Of a stretch of 64,000 bases of DNA, positions 37,230 through 47,500 are shown one piece after another (the stretch's first letter is position 1; each line of letters opens with the position of its first letter). The notes under the pieces were generated by a model. That model did no database searches. It saw nothing but the letters and a program-made list of their open reading frames with translations, and had not been told where the DNA came from. Source of the DNA: Clostridiales bacterium (GTDB lineage Bacteria > Bacillota > Clostridia > Oscillospirales > CAG-272); contig QALR01000007.1 of NCBI GenBank assembly GCA_003150035.1, forward strand, positions 62,001-126,000, read 5' to 3'. The translations under genes and the position numbers were made by a program.

Positions 37230-38786
37230 ATGAAACGGTTATTGGCAATTCTTTTGTCTTTATCCTTGCTTTGTCTAGTCGTTTTGGCTGCTGCCTGTGG
37301 TAATAACCCGGGCGATGAGACGACCAGTGGAACGACTCCACCTGAACAAACGTCTGGCACCACTGGCTCAGATTCACCGGACGAGACGACGGGTTCCGGA
37401 GAAGAAACCTCTGGCACGGACGAGACGACCGGCAGCACAGGTCCCACTGAGCTTGATTGGGATACGATGGATCCTTACGCAAAGCCGGCTGGCTTTGAGG
37501 ATGTGGATTTCGGCGGAAGAACGTTTGTGATTGCAGCTTATATTGGTGCGGACGGCTGGGAATCGAACAAGGAGATTTACTCTGATGAAACGGATAGCAT
37601 CAGCGTCGCGGTCAGACAGCGCAACCAGGTCATGGAGGAGCTTTACAACTGCACCATCCAACTCAATGAATCTGAAGCTCCTGGCGCATTGGTAACGGCA
37701 GACATCAGTTCGGGTGCTCACACGATTGATATGTATTGCCAGAAATACAATTTGGGTAGTTTGGCTTCATCCGGCAGCAATTATGACCTTTATACACTGG
37801 GAATTGATTTGACCAATCCTTGGTATGATCAAACTTATGTCAATACATACAGCCTTCGTGATCAGACAGGCAATATTGAGATTTACAGTGTGATTGGCGA
37901 CTGGGCGATTTCCTGCTTTGAAGCGGTGCATTGTCTGGTATACAACAAGACGGTATATGAGAACGCAGGAATTACGGATAATATTTACGAGTTGGTCAGA
38001 AACAAAGAATGGACCATGGACAAATTTATGGAAATGGTGAAGTTGGCCGTTTACGATGCCGACGGAAACTCTGAGTATCATTACACAGAGGGCGACATAC
38101 TGGGATGGGTCAGAACTGCACACGCAACGCATGGTCTGCATGTTGCCTCGAACCTTCCTATCATACAAACCGTCGATGGTGTTATGAGCTTTGCTATAAC
38201 GGATCGTGTGCAGGAGTGGAATGACGTGATTGATACAGCTATTACGGTTTGGGCTATGCCGGAGGGAGAAACCCTTGGCTATTCGAGTATTCCTGATTGT
38301 GTGGCAAGCGGGCACACTCTGTTTGCCTCTGAAGTCATTGCGCTTCTTGAGCAGATGAGGGATATGGAGGTCTCTGTTGGCCTTGTTCCGTATCCGCTTT
38401 ACAGCGAGTCGCAAGACAATTACGCACATTATACTGACAACCATTTGATGCCGTATGCGGTTCCGATTTCTGTTCCGGATCCGTTGGTGATGGGCGAGTT
38501 TATAGAGGTGTTTGGCTTCCATTCCAGATATATTGTCCGTTCGGCATGGGTTGAGGCATACGCATATGAGTATTGCAGCGATGTGGATTCTGCCGAAATG
38601 CTGGAAATCATTCTGGATACAAGAACCTATGATCCGGGTTATCTTTTGTATACTAATGAGGGAGACATCTCTTTGATGATTGATACGGCGCGCAACGACA
38701 TTTCCAGATATCCGGACCGTTACGCTGCGAGAGCGGCTACATCTATCGCCACATTTATTGAACAGATTACAAACAATAACGCATAA
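37230..38786 (+). CDS. Extracellular solute-binding lipoprotein (family 1), no transporter nearby
   Basis: 518-residue lipoprotein. Signal with lipobox LAAAC (Cys23), then a 45-residue low-complexity stalk of Thr, Ser, Gly, Glu and Pro (ETTSGTTPPEQ, GSGEETSGTDETTGS), then a large solute-binding fold of the sugar-type ABC family: FGGRTFVIAAYIGADGW, VRQRNQVMEELYNCTI, FEAVHCLVYNKTVYENAGI, EWTMDKFMEMVKLAV. Proteins of this type deliver oligosaccharides to an ABC permease, but no permease or ATPase gene is present. Strong AAGGAGG precedes the start. A perfect terminator follows. Co-transcription with the upstream HTH/ADP-ribosylglycohydrolase gene is likely. Confidence 0.9.
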   Translation: MKRLLAILLSLSLLCLVVLAAACGNNPGDETTSGTTPPEQTSGTTGSDSPDETTGSGEETSGTDETTGSTGPTELDWDTMDPYAKPAGFEDVDFGGRTFVIAAYIGADGWESNKEIYSDETDSISVAVRQRNQVMEELYNCTIQLNESEAPGALVTADISSGAHTIDMYCQKYNLGSLASSGSNYDLYTLGIDLTNPWYDQTYVNTYSLRDQTGNIEIYSVIGDWAISCFEAVHCLVYNKTVYENAGITDNIYELVRNKEWTMDKFMEMVKLAVYDADGNSEYHYTEGDILGWVRTAHATHGLHVASNLPIIQTVDGVMSFAITDRVQEWNDVIDTAITVWAMPEGETLGYSSIPDCVASGHTLFASEVIALLEQMRDMEVSVGLVPYPLYSESQDNYAHYTDNHLMPYAVPISVPDPLVMGEFIEVFGFHSRYIVRSAWVEAYAYEYCSDVDSAEMLEIILDTRTYDPGYLLYTNEGDISLMIDTARNDISRYPDRYAARAATSIATFIEQITNNNA

Positions 38787-38800
38787 TTGACAAACATAAT

Positions 38801-38836
38801 AAAGGACTTGCCAATATATTGGCAAGTCCTTTATTA
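38801..38836. terminator. Bidirectional terminator between the solute-binding gene and pnp
   Basis: Perfect 15-bp stem AAAGGACTTGCCAAT/ATTGGCAAGTCCTTT with a 2-base apex; T-rich on both sides. Confidence 0.85.
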
Positions 38837-38887
38837 TTATGAAGCTTTTTGCGATTGTGCAACTAAAAACGATGCCATACAGAAAAA

Positions 38888-40975
38888 TCAAAGCGCATCT
38901 TTTCTTGAGAGATTGATTCTGCCTTTCTCATCTGTGCCGAGGAATTTAACAGTCACCCTGTCTCCGACAGAGACGACATCCTCCACTTTTTCCACTCTTT
39001 TACTGTCAAGCTTGGAAATATGGATAAGTCCCTCCTTGCCAGGAGCAATTTCCACGAAAGCGCCGATCGGAATAATTCTGGTGACCGTTCCGGTATAGCA
39101 GCAGCCCTCGACCGGCTCAAAGACAATAGCGTCGATGATGCCCTTTGCCTCTTTGGCGGCTTCGGTATTGACAGCGAGAATATAGACGGTTCCATCGTCT
39201 TCAATATCGATTTTGGCACCGGTTTCGGCGACAATCTTCTGGATGATCTTGCCGCCTGTGCCGATAACGTCGCGGATTTTATCGGGATCGATCTTCATGG
39301 TGATGAGCTTCGGCGCATACTTGCTGATCTCAGGACGCGGCGCGGGAATGGCTTTTAGAATAATCTCATCGATGATATAGTCTCTGCCCTGATGAGTCGT
39401 TTCCAATGCCTGTTTGATGATTTCCGGCGTCAGACCGTCGATTTTCAGATCCATTTGGATGGAAGTGATGCCTTTGTGTGTTCCGGCAACCTTGAAATCC
39501 ATATCGCCGTAAAAATCTTCGAGGCCCTGAATGTCGATCATGGTGTCCCAACTGCCGTCCTCGGCGGTGATAAGCCCGCAGGAAATGCCGGCGACGGGGG
39601 CTTTGATTGGTACGCCCGCATCCATGAGGGCGAGGGTTGAACCGCAAACGGATGCCTGCGAGGTGGAACCGTTGGAGCTTACGACTTCGGACACCAGACG
39701 AAGCGCATACGGGAATTCTTCCTTGGAGGGAAGTACAGGAACGAGCGACCTCTCTGCGAGAGCGCCGTGCCCGATCTCACGTCTGCCGGGAGAACGCAGC
39801 GATTTTGCCTCTCCGGTTGAATAACCGGGCATGTTGTAGTGGTGCATATACCGTTTTTCGGTTTCATCATCGAGCCCTTCCAGCATCTGCGCGTCGCTGA
39901 GCGGTCCAAGCGTTGCGACCGTTAGTACCTGCGTCTGACCACGGGTGAAGAGCCCGGAGCCGTGCGTTCTGGGCAGAACGCCGACCTCTGCCGCAAGGGG
40001 GCGAATTTCGTCCATGCGGCGGCCGTCTACGCGCTTTTTATCAACAAGCAGCCAACGGCGGACAATTTTTTTCTGAATCTTATAAATCAGCTCGGGAAGG
40101 ATGGTTTCCATATCGGGGTATTCCTCGCCGAAGGTAGCGAGAATGTCGTCAAGAATGGGCTGCATTCTGGCGTCGCGGATGTTTTTGTCGTCGGTGTCCA
40201 GCGCGTGCATGACCGCCTGTTCGCAGTGAGCGAATACCTTGTCGAACATGTCGTGATCGAGCTCGCAGGAAGGGTACTCAAACTTCGGCTTGCCGACGGC
40301 AGCGATAATTTCATTGATAAATACAAGCAGCTTTTTGATTTCCTCATGAGCGAACAGGATGGCGTTATACATATCGTCGTCGGATACCTCTTTGGCACCG
40401 GCTTCGATCATAACCACTTTCTTTTCAGAGGCGGCGACAGTGAGCTCCAGAGTGCTGACCTTGCGCTGTTCGTAATCCGGATTGAGAACGGGTTTGCCGT
40501 CCACAAGACCAATAAAAGCACCGCCTATCGGTCCGTTCCATGGAATATCGGAGATGGAAAGCGCAATGGAAGCACCGATCATCGCCGTAATTTCCGGAGA
40601 ACAATCGGGGTCAACAGACATGACAGTAAGGGTCAGAGCGACATCGTTGCGCAGATCCTTAGGGAAGAGCGGACGAATCGGACGGTCAATGACGCGGCTT
40701 GTCAGGACCGCTTTTTCTGAAGGCTTGCCTTCACGGCGAAGAAATCCCCCCGGAATTTTACCGACGGAATACATTTTTTCTTCATAATCGACGGAAAGCG
40801 GAAGAAAATCAATGCCGTCACGCGGCTTTTCCGAAGCGGTGGCACACGCGAGAACGACGGTTTCTCCGTAATGAATCATGCAGGAGCCGTTGGCGAGTCC
40901 CGCGACCTTGCCGACCTCCACCTTGAGCGGACGTCCGGCATACTCATACTCGAATACTTTGTAATTTTCGAACAT
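38888..40975 (-). CDS. pnp: Polyribonucleotide nucleotidyltransferase (PNPase)
   Basis: 695-residue 3'-5' phosphorolytic exoribonuclease of the RNA degradosome. Two RNase PH domains (N-terminal VGKVAGLANGSCMIHYGETVVLACAT; catalytic second copy with HGSGLFTRGQTQVL and MDAGVPIKAPVAGISCGL), an all-helical linker, a KH domain (IDPDKIRDVIGTGGKIIQKIV) and an S1 domain (GCCYTGTVTRIIPIGAFVEI). Full length and intact. RBS AAAGGAGA upstream. It follows rpsO in the usual rpsO-pnp order, with a terminator between. In many bacteria pnp is autoregulated through its leader. Confidence 0.97.
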   Translation of the reverse strand: MFENYKVFEYEYAGRPLKVEVGKVAGLANGSCMIHYGETVVLACATASEKPRDGIDFLPLSVDYEEKMYSVGKIPGGFLRREGKPSEKAVLTSRVIDRPIRPLFPKDLRNDVALTLTVMSVDPDCSPEITAMIGASIALSISDIPWNGPIGGAFIGLVDGKPVLNPDYEQRKVSTLELTVAASEKKVVMIEAGAKEVSDDDMYNAILFAHEEIKKLLVFINEIIAAVGKPKFEYPSCELDHDMFDKVFAHCEQAVMHALDTDDKNIRDARMQPILDDILATFGEEYPDMETILPELIYKIQKKIVRRWLLVDKKRVDGRRMDEIRPLAAEVGVLPRTHGSGLFTRGQTQVLTVATLGPLSDAQMLEGLDDETEKRYMHHYNMPGYSTGEAKSLRSPGRREIGHGALAERSLVPVLPSKEEFPYALRLVSEVVSSNGSTSQASVCGSTLALMDAGVPIKAPVAGISCGLITAEDGSWDTMIDIQGLEDFYGDMDFKVAGTHKGITSIQMDLKIDGLTPEIIKQALETTHQGRDYIIDEIILKAIPAPRPEISKYAPKLITMKIDPDKIRDVIGTGGKIIQKIVAETGAKIDIEDDGTVYILAVNTEAAKEAKGIIDAIVFEPVEGCCYTGTVTRIIPIGAFVEIAPGKEGLIHISKLDSKRVEKVEDVVSVGDRVTVKFLGTDEKGRINLSRKDAL

Positions 40976-41130
40976 TTTTTGTCTCCTTTTTGTATTAGTA
41001 TTTATTTTCAGGCAAAAAATATCCGAAATTGTTTAGCACTTAAATACAGCGCGAGTCTCTCGAACCATATTTAACTGCTATACAAAATCGATTATTTCCC
41101 GCCATGAATCTCTGGGCTTGAAAACGAGGA

Positions 41131-41157
41131 AAAGGGACGAACCAAGTCCGTCCCTTC
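41131..41157 (-). terminator. Terminator/attenuator between rpsO and pnp
   Basis: Minus strand AAGGGACGGAC-ttg-GTTCGTCCCTTTTCC: 11-bp stem with a mismatch followed by TTTTCC, just behind rpsO. Confidence 0.7.
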
Positions 41158-41167
41158 TCAAAATGGC

Positions 41168-41431
41168 TTATTTGCGGAGGCCAAGCTTTTCGATAATGGC
41201 ACGATAGCGCTCAATATCCTTTTTCTGAAGATAACCGAGAAGATTTCTTCTTTTGCCGACCATTTTCAGCAGCCCGCGGCGGCTGTGATGGTCGTTGTTG
41301 TTACGCTTCAAGTGTTCGGTCAGATCATTGATTCGTGCCGTGAGAATCGCAATTTGCACCTCGGGAGAGCCGGTATCGCCCTCATGGGTTTGGTTGGCGG
41401 CAATCAACGCCTGTTTGGTTTCCTTTTGCAT
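41168..41431 (-). CDS. rpsO: 30S ribosomal protein S15
   Basis: 87-residue S15, which binds the central domain of 16S rRNA early in assembly. Whole sequence matches the family: EGDTGSPEVQIAILTARINDLTEHLK, then NDHHSRRGLLKMVGKRRNLLGYL and IERYRAIIEKLGLRK. Start after GAGGTGAAAAC. It has its own promoter (41544-41572) and an approximately 105-nt leader, long enough for the S15 autoregulatory structure known in several bacteria, though I did not model it. Confidence 0.98.
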   Translation of the reverse strand: MQKETKQALIAANQTHEGDTGSPEVQIAILTARINDLTEHLKRNNNDHHSRRGLLKMVGKRRNLLGYLQKKDIERYRAIIEKLGLRK

Positions 41432-41543
41432 GTTTTCACCTCATCAAAAATATTTTTGCAGTCCGTCTGACCCAGCATACGGCGGGTGAAACGCTCGTCG
41501 AGCCTTTATCCGTATACCGAGAGAACGATTACATACGATCTAT

Positions 41544-41572
41544 ATTGTATCATAGGAGGTGTAAATTGTAAA
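41544..41572 (-). promoter_or_regulatory. Promoter of rpsO-pnp
   Basis: Minus strand TTTACA (41567-41572), 17 bp, TACAAT (41544-41549). Confidence 0.75.
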
Positions 41573-41631
41573 GTGCTTTTTCGAAAAAATAAAAAAATTT
41601 CCTTCATCCCCTGAAAAATCAAAAATATATG

Positions 41632-41660
41632 TTGCAAAACATCGCTTGATGATGTAAAAT
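41632..41660 (+). promoter_or_regulatory. Promoter of the aldolase gene
   Basis: TTGCAA (41632-41637), 17 bp, TAAAAT (41655-41660). Confidence 0.75.
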
Positions 41661-41726
41661 ATAGAATAAGTGATAAAAGCGGATTCTTGCGGTTATGAAC
41701 CGTATCCGCGGAAAAGAGGTATGAAA

Positions 41727-42656
41727 ATGGGGATTGTAACCACCACCGAAATGTTCAAAAAGGCCTATGAAGGCGGTTATGCGGTCGGCGCCTTCAATAT
41801 AAACAACATGGAAATCATTCAGGCGATTACCGAGGCTGCTGCCGAGGAGAAGTCTCCGGTTATCCTTCAGGTATCGGCGGGAGCGAGAAAATACGCGAAG
41901 CATGCGTATCTGATGGCGCTTGCTAAGGCTGCTGTGGAGGACACAGGCATCGATCTTGCTCTGCATCTCGATCACGGCGCGGATTTTGAAATCTGCAAGT
42001 CGTGCATTGACGGTGGATTTTCTTCTGTCATGATTGACGGATCGAAATATTCTTTTGAGGAAAATATCGCGCTTACGAAAAAAGTGGTTGATTACGCGCA
42101 CGCGCACGGCGTTGTTGTAGAAGGGGAGCTTGGAAAGCTCGCCGGAGTGGAAGACGATGTCAACGTATCTGCCGACGATGCCATGTACACCAACCCTGCT
42201 GAGGTGGAGGAATTTGTAACGCGGACCGGCGTCGATTCTCTTGCCATTGCCATTGGCACAAGCCATGGCGCCTATAAATTCAAGGGAGATCCGAGACTCC
42301 GCTTTGACATTCTGGACGACGTTGCGCACAGACTTCCCGGCTTCCCGATCGTTCTGCACGGCGCATCTTCCGTGATTCCGGAGCTTGTGACGGAGATCAA
42401 TCAGTGCGGCGGCAATCTTGCGGGTGCGAAAGGTGTGCCGGAGGAGCTGCTTCGCAAGGCGGCGACGATGGCGGTCTGCAAAATCAATATCGATTCCGAT
42501 ATTCGTCTTGCTATGACGGCTGGTATCCGCCGCGTGCTTACGGCACAGCCGGACGTGTTCGATCCGAGAACCTATCTCACCGTGGGCAGAGAGGAAGTCA
42601 AAAAGATGGTCAAGCATAAATTTGAGGCTGTCCTCGGTTCGGTCGGGAAGGCATAA
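41727..42656 (+). CDS. fba: Class II fructose-bisphosphate aldolase family protein
   Basis: 309-residue zinc-dependent aldolase that splits fructose 1,6-bisphosphate in glycolysis and works in reverse for gluconeogenesis. Motifs: VGAFNINNMEIIQAI, zinc ligand in LHLDHGADFEICKSCID, GVVVEGELGKLAGVEDDV, IGTSHGAYKF, VLHGASSV and INIDSDIRLA. Residues for zinc and phosphate binding are in place. Tagatose-bisphosphate aldolase is a close relative and cannot be fully excluded. ATG 41727 has AGAGG seven bases upstream; an ATG two codons earlier abuts it. Terminator follows. Confidence 0.95.
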   Translation: MGIVTTTEMFKKAYEGGYAVGAFNINNMEIIQAITEAAAEEKSPVILQVSAGARKYAKHAYLMALAKAAVEDTGIDLALHLDHGADFEICKSCIDGGFSSVMIDGSKYSFEENIALTKKVVDYAHAHGVVVEGELGKLAGVEDDVNVSADDAMYTNPAEVEEFVTRTGVDSLAIAIGTSHGAYKFKGDPRLRFDILDDVAHRLPGFPIVLHGASSVIPELVTEINQCGGNLAGAKGVPEELLRKAATMAVCKINIDSDIRLAMTAGIRRVLTAQPDVFDPRTYLTVGREEVKKMVKHKFEAVLGSVGKA

Positions 42657-42671
42657 ACCTCTATGGCTTTT

Positions 42672-42703
42672 AAGGGCTGACGTTTTAGCGGCAGCCCTTT
42701 TTC
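42672..42703 (+). terminator. Terminator after the aldolase gene
   Basis: Eight-bp stem AAGGGCTG/CAGCCCTT with a 12-base loop, then TTTTTC. Confidence 0.8.
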
Positions 42704-42802
42704 GCGAAAAAAGCAGCGAGCGGAGCTGTATTCATAAACTGTAGCGAGATATACTGTAATTTGCTTCATAAAATCATGATTTTGGAAAAATGGAGAAAAG
42801 CC

Positions 42803-44467
42803 ATGGATTCATATGTGAACGGAACCGTGAAAACCGATGAAAAAACGATATCGGTTCGATGTGAACGGGGAAAAACGCTTCTTGCCGTTTTACGGGAGAA
42901 TGGAATTTTGCTGTCTGCGCCATGCGGTGGGAACGGCACCTGCGGAAAGTGCCGTGTGACCGTATCAGGAGCTGTTTCCGCTATCGAGGCGCAGGAGGCA
43001 CATTTGCTTCATGAAGAAGAAATTGAGGCGGGCATCCGTCTTGCGTGCATGTGCAGGATATCCGGAGATTTTATGGTATCCATCGAGAAAGCAGCGATGC
43101 GAATCGAAACGGATTACCGCGCCGTCCCGTATGACCTCTCGCCTATGATTGCCAAAAAAAAGGAAGGTGACATGTCGGAATTTTACAGAGACGGTATCCT
43201 TGTGGAGCGTGTCTTAGGCGATGCTGCCAATCTTGGCCTTGCCGTCGATATCGGAACAACGACCGTTGCCGTTTATCTGTGCGATATGGAGACCGGGACG
43301 GTGCTTGCGACGCGGGCTTTTCGCAACCCACAGGCCGCGTATGGCGCCGATGTGATTTCCAGAATCGATAAAATTATGAAGGATAAAAAGGCGCTTGCCG
43401 AGCAGCAGCGCCTTATCTCGAATGCGGTAAGAGAAGCGGGCATCTCCGCTTGCGGCGAGCGGGGACTTTCCTTTGCGGATGTCCGCGCGGCTGTGCTGTG
43501 CGGCAACACGGTCATGGAGCATATTGCGGCGGGCATCGATCCGAGCTCGATTGCCAACGCGCCGTTTACAGCGCCCACGCTGTTCGGAGCGTACTATTCT
43601 GCGGCAGAACTTTCTTTTCTTGAAAATGAACATTCCATTCTTTATTTTGCTCCGTGCTTTGCTTCTTATGTGGGAGGAGACATCGCATGCGGTATGATCG
43701 CGCAGGGGCTAGACGCCTGTGCGGACAACGTGCTTTATATCGATATCGGAACAAACGGAGAAATCGGACTTTCCACGAGGAACGGACTGTATTTCTGCTC
43801 GGCGGCGGCGGGGCCGGCTTTTGAGGGCGCGCATATCGAATGCGGCATGTCGGGAATTTCGGGCGCGATTGATAAGATATCTTTGAAGGATGGGAAAATC
43901 GTTTTTCATTCCATTGGAAGCGGAACACCTCTTGGCATTTGCGGCTCCGGACTGATCGATGCTGTTGCGGTTATGCTGGAGACGGGATTGTTAGATGAAA
44001 CGGGACGTATTGTCGAGCGGGACGAGGCAGGCAAATACGCTGCTTATATCGACGAGGATGAAACGGGTGCCTCGATTTTCCTTATCGATAAGGAGCACTC
44101 TGTCTATTTGACAGGTAAGGACATTCGTGAGATTCAGCTTGCAAAAGCGGCAATTTGCGCGGGCATTTATACGCTGCTTGACAAGGCGGGGCTTTCGCTT
44201 TCCGACGTATCCTCTGTTGTGTTAGCTGGCGGCTTCGGTTCTCATATTGACAAGGCGAGCGCTTGCCGCATCGGATTGATTCCGCGAGAGCTTGAGGATA
44301 AAATCACAGCGGTCGGAAATGCGGCTGGCGCCGGCGCCGTTGCTATTCTTCTGGGTGGTTCACCCAGAGAAGCGGCCAGAACCATTTGTGATAAATCCGA
44401 CTATACGGAGTTATCAGGTGATGCATATTTTATGGAAAAATATATTGAAGAAATGATGTTTGAATAA
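42803..44467 (+). CDS. RamA-like 2Fe-2S/ASKHA protein (corrinoid protein reductive activator family)
   Basis: 554-residue protein with an N-terminal plant-type ferredoxin domain (Cys41, Cys47, Cys50, Cys82; PCGGNGTCGKC) and a C-terminal ASKHA ATPase fold (GLAVDIGTTTVAVYLCD; CGNTVMEHIAAG; LYIDIGTNGEI; GICGSGLIDAVAVML; LAGGFGSHID). This is the layout of RamA/RACo proteins, which use ATP and an iron-sulfur electron to reduce inactive cob(II)alamin on methyltransferase corrinoid proteins. No corrinoid protein or mtaB/mttB gene is adjacent, so its partner is unknown. ATG 42803 follows GGAGAAAAGCC. addA starts just beyond its end. Confidence 0.9.
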   Translation: MDSYVNGTVKTDEKTISVRCERGKTLLAVLRENGILLSAPCGGNGTCGKCRVTVSGAVSAIEAQEAHLLHEEEIEAGIRLACMCRISGDFMVSIEKAAMRIETDYRAVPYDLSPMIAKKKEGDMSEFYRDGILVERVLGDAANLGLAVDIGTTTVAVYLCDMETGTVLATRAFRNPQAAYGADVISRIDKIMKDKKALAEQQRLISNAVREAGISACGERGLSFADVRAAVLCGNTVMEHIAAGIDPSSIANAPFTAPTLFGAYYSAAELSFLENEHSILYFAPCFASYVGGDIACGMIAQGLDACADNVLYIDIGTNGEIGLSTRNGLYFCSAAAGPAFEGAHIECGMSGISGAIDKISLKDGKIVFHSIGSGTPLGICGSGLIDAVAVMLETGLLDETGRIVERDEAGKYAAYIDEDETGASIFLIDKEHSVYLTGKDIREIQLAKAAICAGIYTLLDKAGLSLSDVSSVVLAGGFGSHIDKASACRIGLIPRELEDKITAVGNAAGAGAVAILLGGSPREAARTICDKSDYTELSGDAYFMEKYIEEMMFE

Positions 44468-44531
44468 TATAAGCTTTTGTATCAATGATTGTATCTCCAA
44501 TATGGAGTTTTCAGTGAATGGAGGTGAAAGT

Positions 44532-47500
44532 GTGGGAGAGCGAAAATGGACCGTATCCCAACAGGATGCGATTGCATCGCGAGATAAATCTGTCGCGGTG
44601 TCCGCAGCAGCAGGCTCGGGAAAGACAGCGGTTCTGACGCGCCGAATTATTGAGCGCATTTGTGCGCCGGATGGTTTCGGATCTTTGTCCCGGCTTTTGG
44701 TTGTAACCTTCACCAAGGCAGCGGCAGCAGAGCTTATTTCACGCATTTCGGATGCATTGACAGAGGAACTTGCCAAAAATCCTGGTAATCGACATCTCCG
44801 TGCACAGAGCCTGCTGGTATCTTCTGCGCCGATTAGCACTATTCACAGCTTTTGTCTGGAGCTTATTCGCGCCAATTTTCAAAAACTGGGACTTCCGGCA
44901 GACTTTTCTACGGCAGAAGAGACGGAAGTCGATATTATGAAAAAGCGAATCGCAGAGGATTTGATTTCTGATTTTTTTGACGGGACGACGACATCCGATG
45001 AGGGGGGCATTGCGGATTTCGGTCATTTTGCAGATACGTTCGGCGATATCAGGAATGGTGACCGACTCGCGGATACGCTTCTGTCCTTCTATGAAACACT
45101 TTCTTCCACAGTTGGTTTTTTGGATGAGATCGAGACCTCGCGGAAAATTTACGAAAGGGCAGCACGAAATGGCTTTGACGGCAGCTTCTGGGAAAATTCT
45201 CTGCGGCGGTATCTTGTGGATTTTCTCGAGCATTATGAGTGTATCTATGAGGAAGCAGTGGCGTATATAAGAGAAAATGATAGCTATAAAAAATATTTGG
45301 ACAATTTCCTTTACGATATCTCCTATATAAAGGAAATTTTGAATCTTGCGTGCTCAGGTGGCTCCTATCAGGATCTTTCCGCTGCGATGGCGGATTATGC
45401 GCCCAAAAAACTGTCTCCTGTGACCGGAGCATCCGGAGATAGAAAAATGAATTTCTATAAAAACGCGCGAACGGAATTTTCCGGAAGCCTTCGGAAATTT
45501 GCGAAGGATTTTTATGGGTATTCTGACGAAATACTTTGTGAGACGTTAAAGGAGTCTGCATCGCTGCTTGCTGATCTTTCGGTTTTTCTGCGGGCGTTTG
45601 AAAACCGATTCGCCAAAGAAAAACGCAGGCGAAGGATCGTGACATTCGCCGATATGGAGCGCTTCGCTCTTTCGCTTTTATGGGACAAGGAAAACGATGC
45701 TCCGAGTGAGCTTGCTTTATCACTGCGCGGTTCGTTTGATGAAATTTATATTGATGAATATCAGGATACCAACGAAATTCAGGATAAAATTTTTTGTCTG
45801 CTTTCAAGAGAGAACAATCGATTTTGTGTCGGCGATATCAAGCAGAGCATCTATTCTTTCCGCGGCGCGCAGCCATCGATTTTTCGAGCGGAGCTGGAAC
45901 GCCGCCCGAAATATGAGCAGGGAAGCGTTTCGCCTGCTGTAAAGATTTTCTTGTCAGAGAATTTCCGCTCGACGACAGAAATATTGGATTTTTGCAACGG
46001 TATTTTTGAAAAGCTCATGAATACAAAGACATCTCATTACGGGGAGGAAGAGCGACTTCGTTGCGGCAGCGAGAGGCATGGCGTTCTCCCGGAGGTTTGC
46101 TTGATTCCAGCTATGTCTCAGGATGCTCAGGATGCTCAGGATGCTGACGATACGGAAGATATTTCAGCTTCGGATGCAGAAGCGGAATATGTGGCTGACC
46201 GAATTGCGGAGCTGCTTTCCGGCGCCGTGCATTTAGATGGTACGCCGGTGAAGCCGTCCGATATTGTAATTTTACTTCGAAATGCCAGCAAATGTGCCTC
46301 TTCTTTTGAGAAAGCCTTAAAGAAAAAGGGAATTCCATGCCGTAATTCGGGACAGACTGCCTTTTTTGAAAGTCCCGAGGTTTTGCTGATACTTTCGTTT
46401 CTCAATGTGATCGATAATCCGGCAAGGGATATTTATCTGGCGGCGGCGCTGAAAAGCCCGCTTTTCGGTGTCACGCTGGCTGAATTGCTTTATATTCGGC
46501 GGTATCAGAGAGAGAACTCTTTGTTTGATGCTCTCTGCCATTTTACGAAGGAAACGGGTTTTGCCAAGGGAGAGAAATTTTTATGTGAACGGGAATTCTA
46601 CGCGAAGGCGGCGGTGGAAATGCCCTGCGATGAATTGATTTGGCAAATTTATACCAATACCGGTATCTTTTCGATTCTTTCCGCCGATGAGGAGCGCCCT
46701 CTCTATGAAATCGAACAGATAAGAGCCAATCTGATGATGCTGTACCAGTATGCAAGAGGTTTTGAGCGAGGCGGCTTCAAGGGGCTTTCCGGTTTTATTT
46801 CTTTTATTAACGAAGTTATTGCCGATAAAAAGGAAATAGGGCTTTCACAGTTTGCCTCTCCGGGTGAGGTTGTGACAATTATGACGATTCATCAATCTAA
46901 GGGGCTTGAATTTCCCATTTGTTTTGTATGTGGATTGTCCCGCGAATTCAATTTCAAGGATGCTCAACAGAAAGCTCTCTATCATACTCATACAGGCTTT
47001 TCCATGAAATTGATTTCTCGGGATGGCCTTGTCCGTTCAGATACATTGATGCGCAGGGTGGCTAGTTTGGAGATGCGGCGTCTTGCCGTAGAGGAAGAGC
47101 TGCGTGTGCTGTATGTAGCTTTGACGCGCGCAAGAGAACGACTGATTTTGACGGCTTCTCTGAAAAAAAAGAAAAATAGCGGGGAATTCCAGGAGAAAGG
47201 CCTGTTTTCCTTTGAGGGGGAATATGGGCTGGCAAGCCGTTTTTTTTCCGATTATGATGAAAGGAAGGCGAACAGCTTTCTTGCGCTTTTGCTTCCTGCT
47301 CTTTCAGAGATGCAGGGCAGATTTTCCCTTGTTCTGCCGAAAAGAGACGAGATAAAGACATGGACCGAGATATCACCCCGCTATCAGGAGAAAATGTGTA
47401 ATGGCTCTGATAATGGGGAAGATATTTCCTATTATGAAGCAAAAAAGCAAGTGGCTGAGCGACTGGATTTCGTTTATCCGTACCGCCGGATGTCTAAAAT

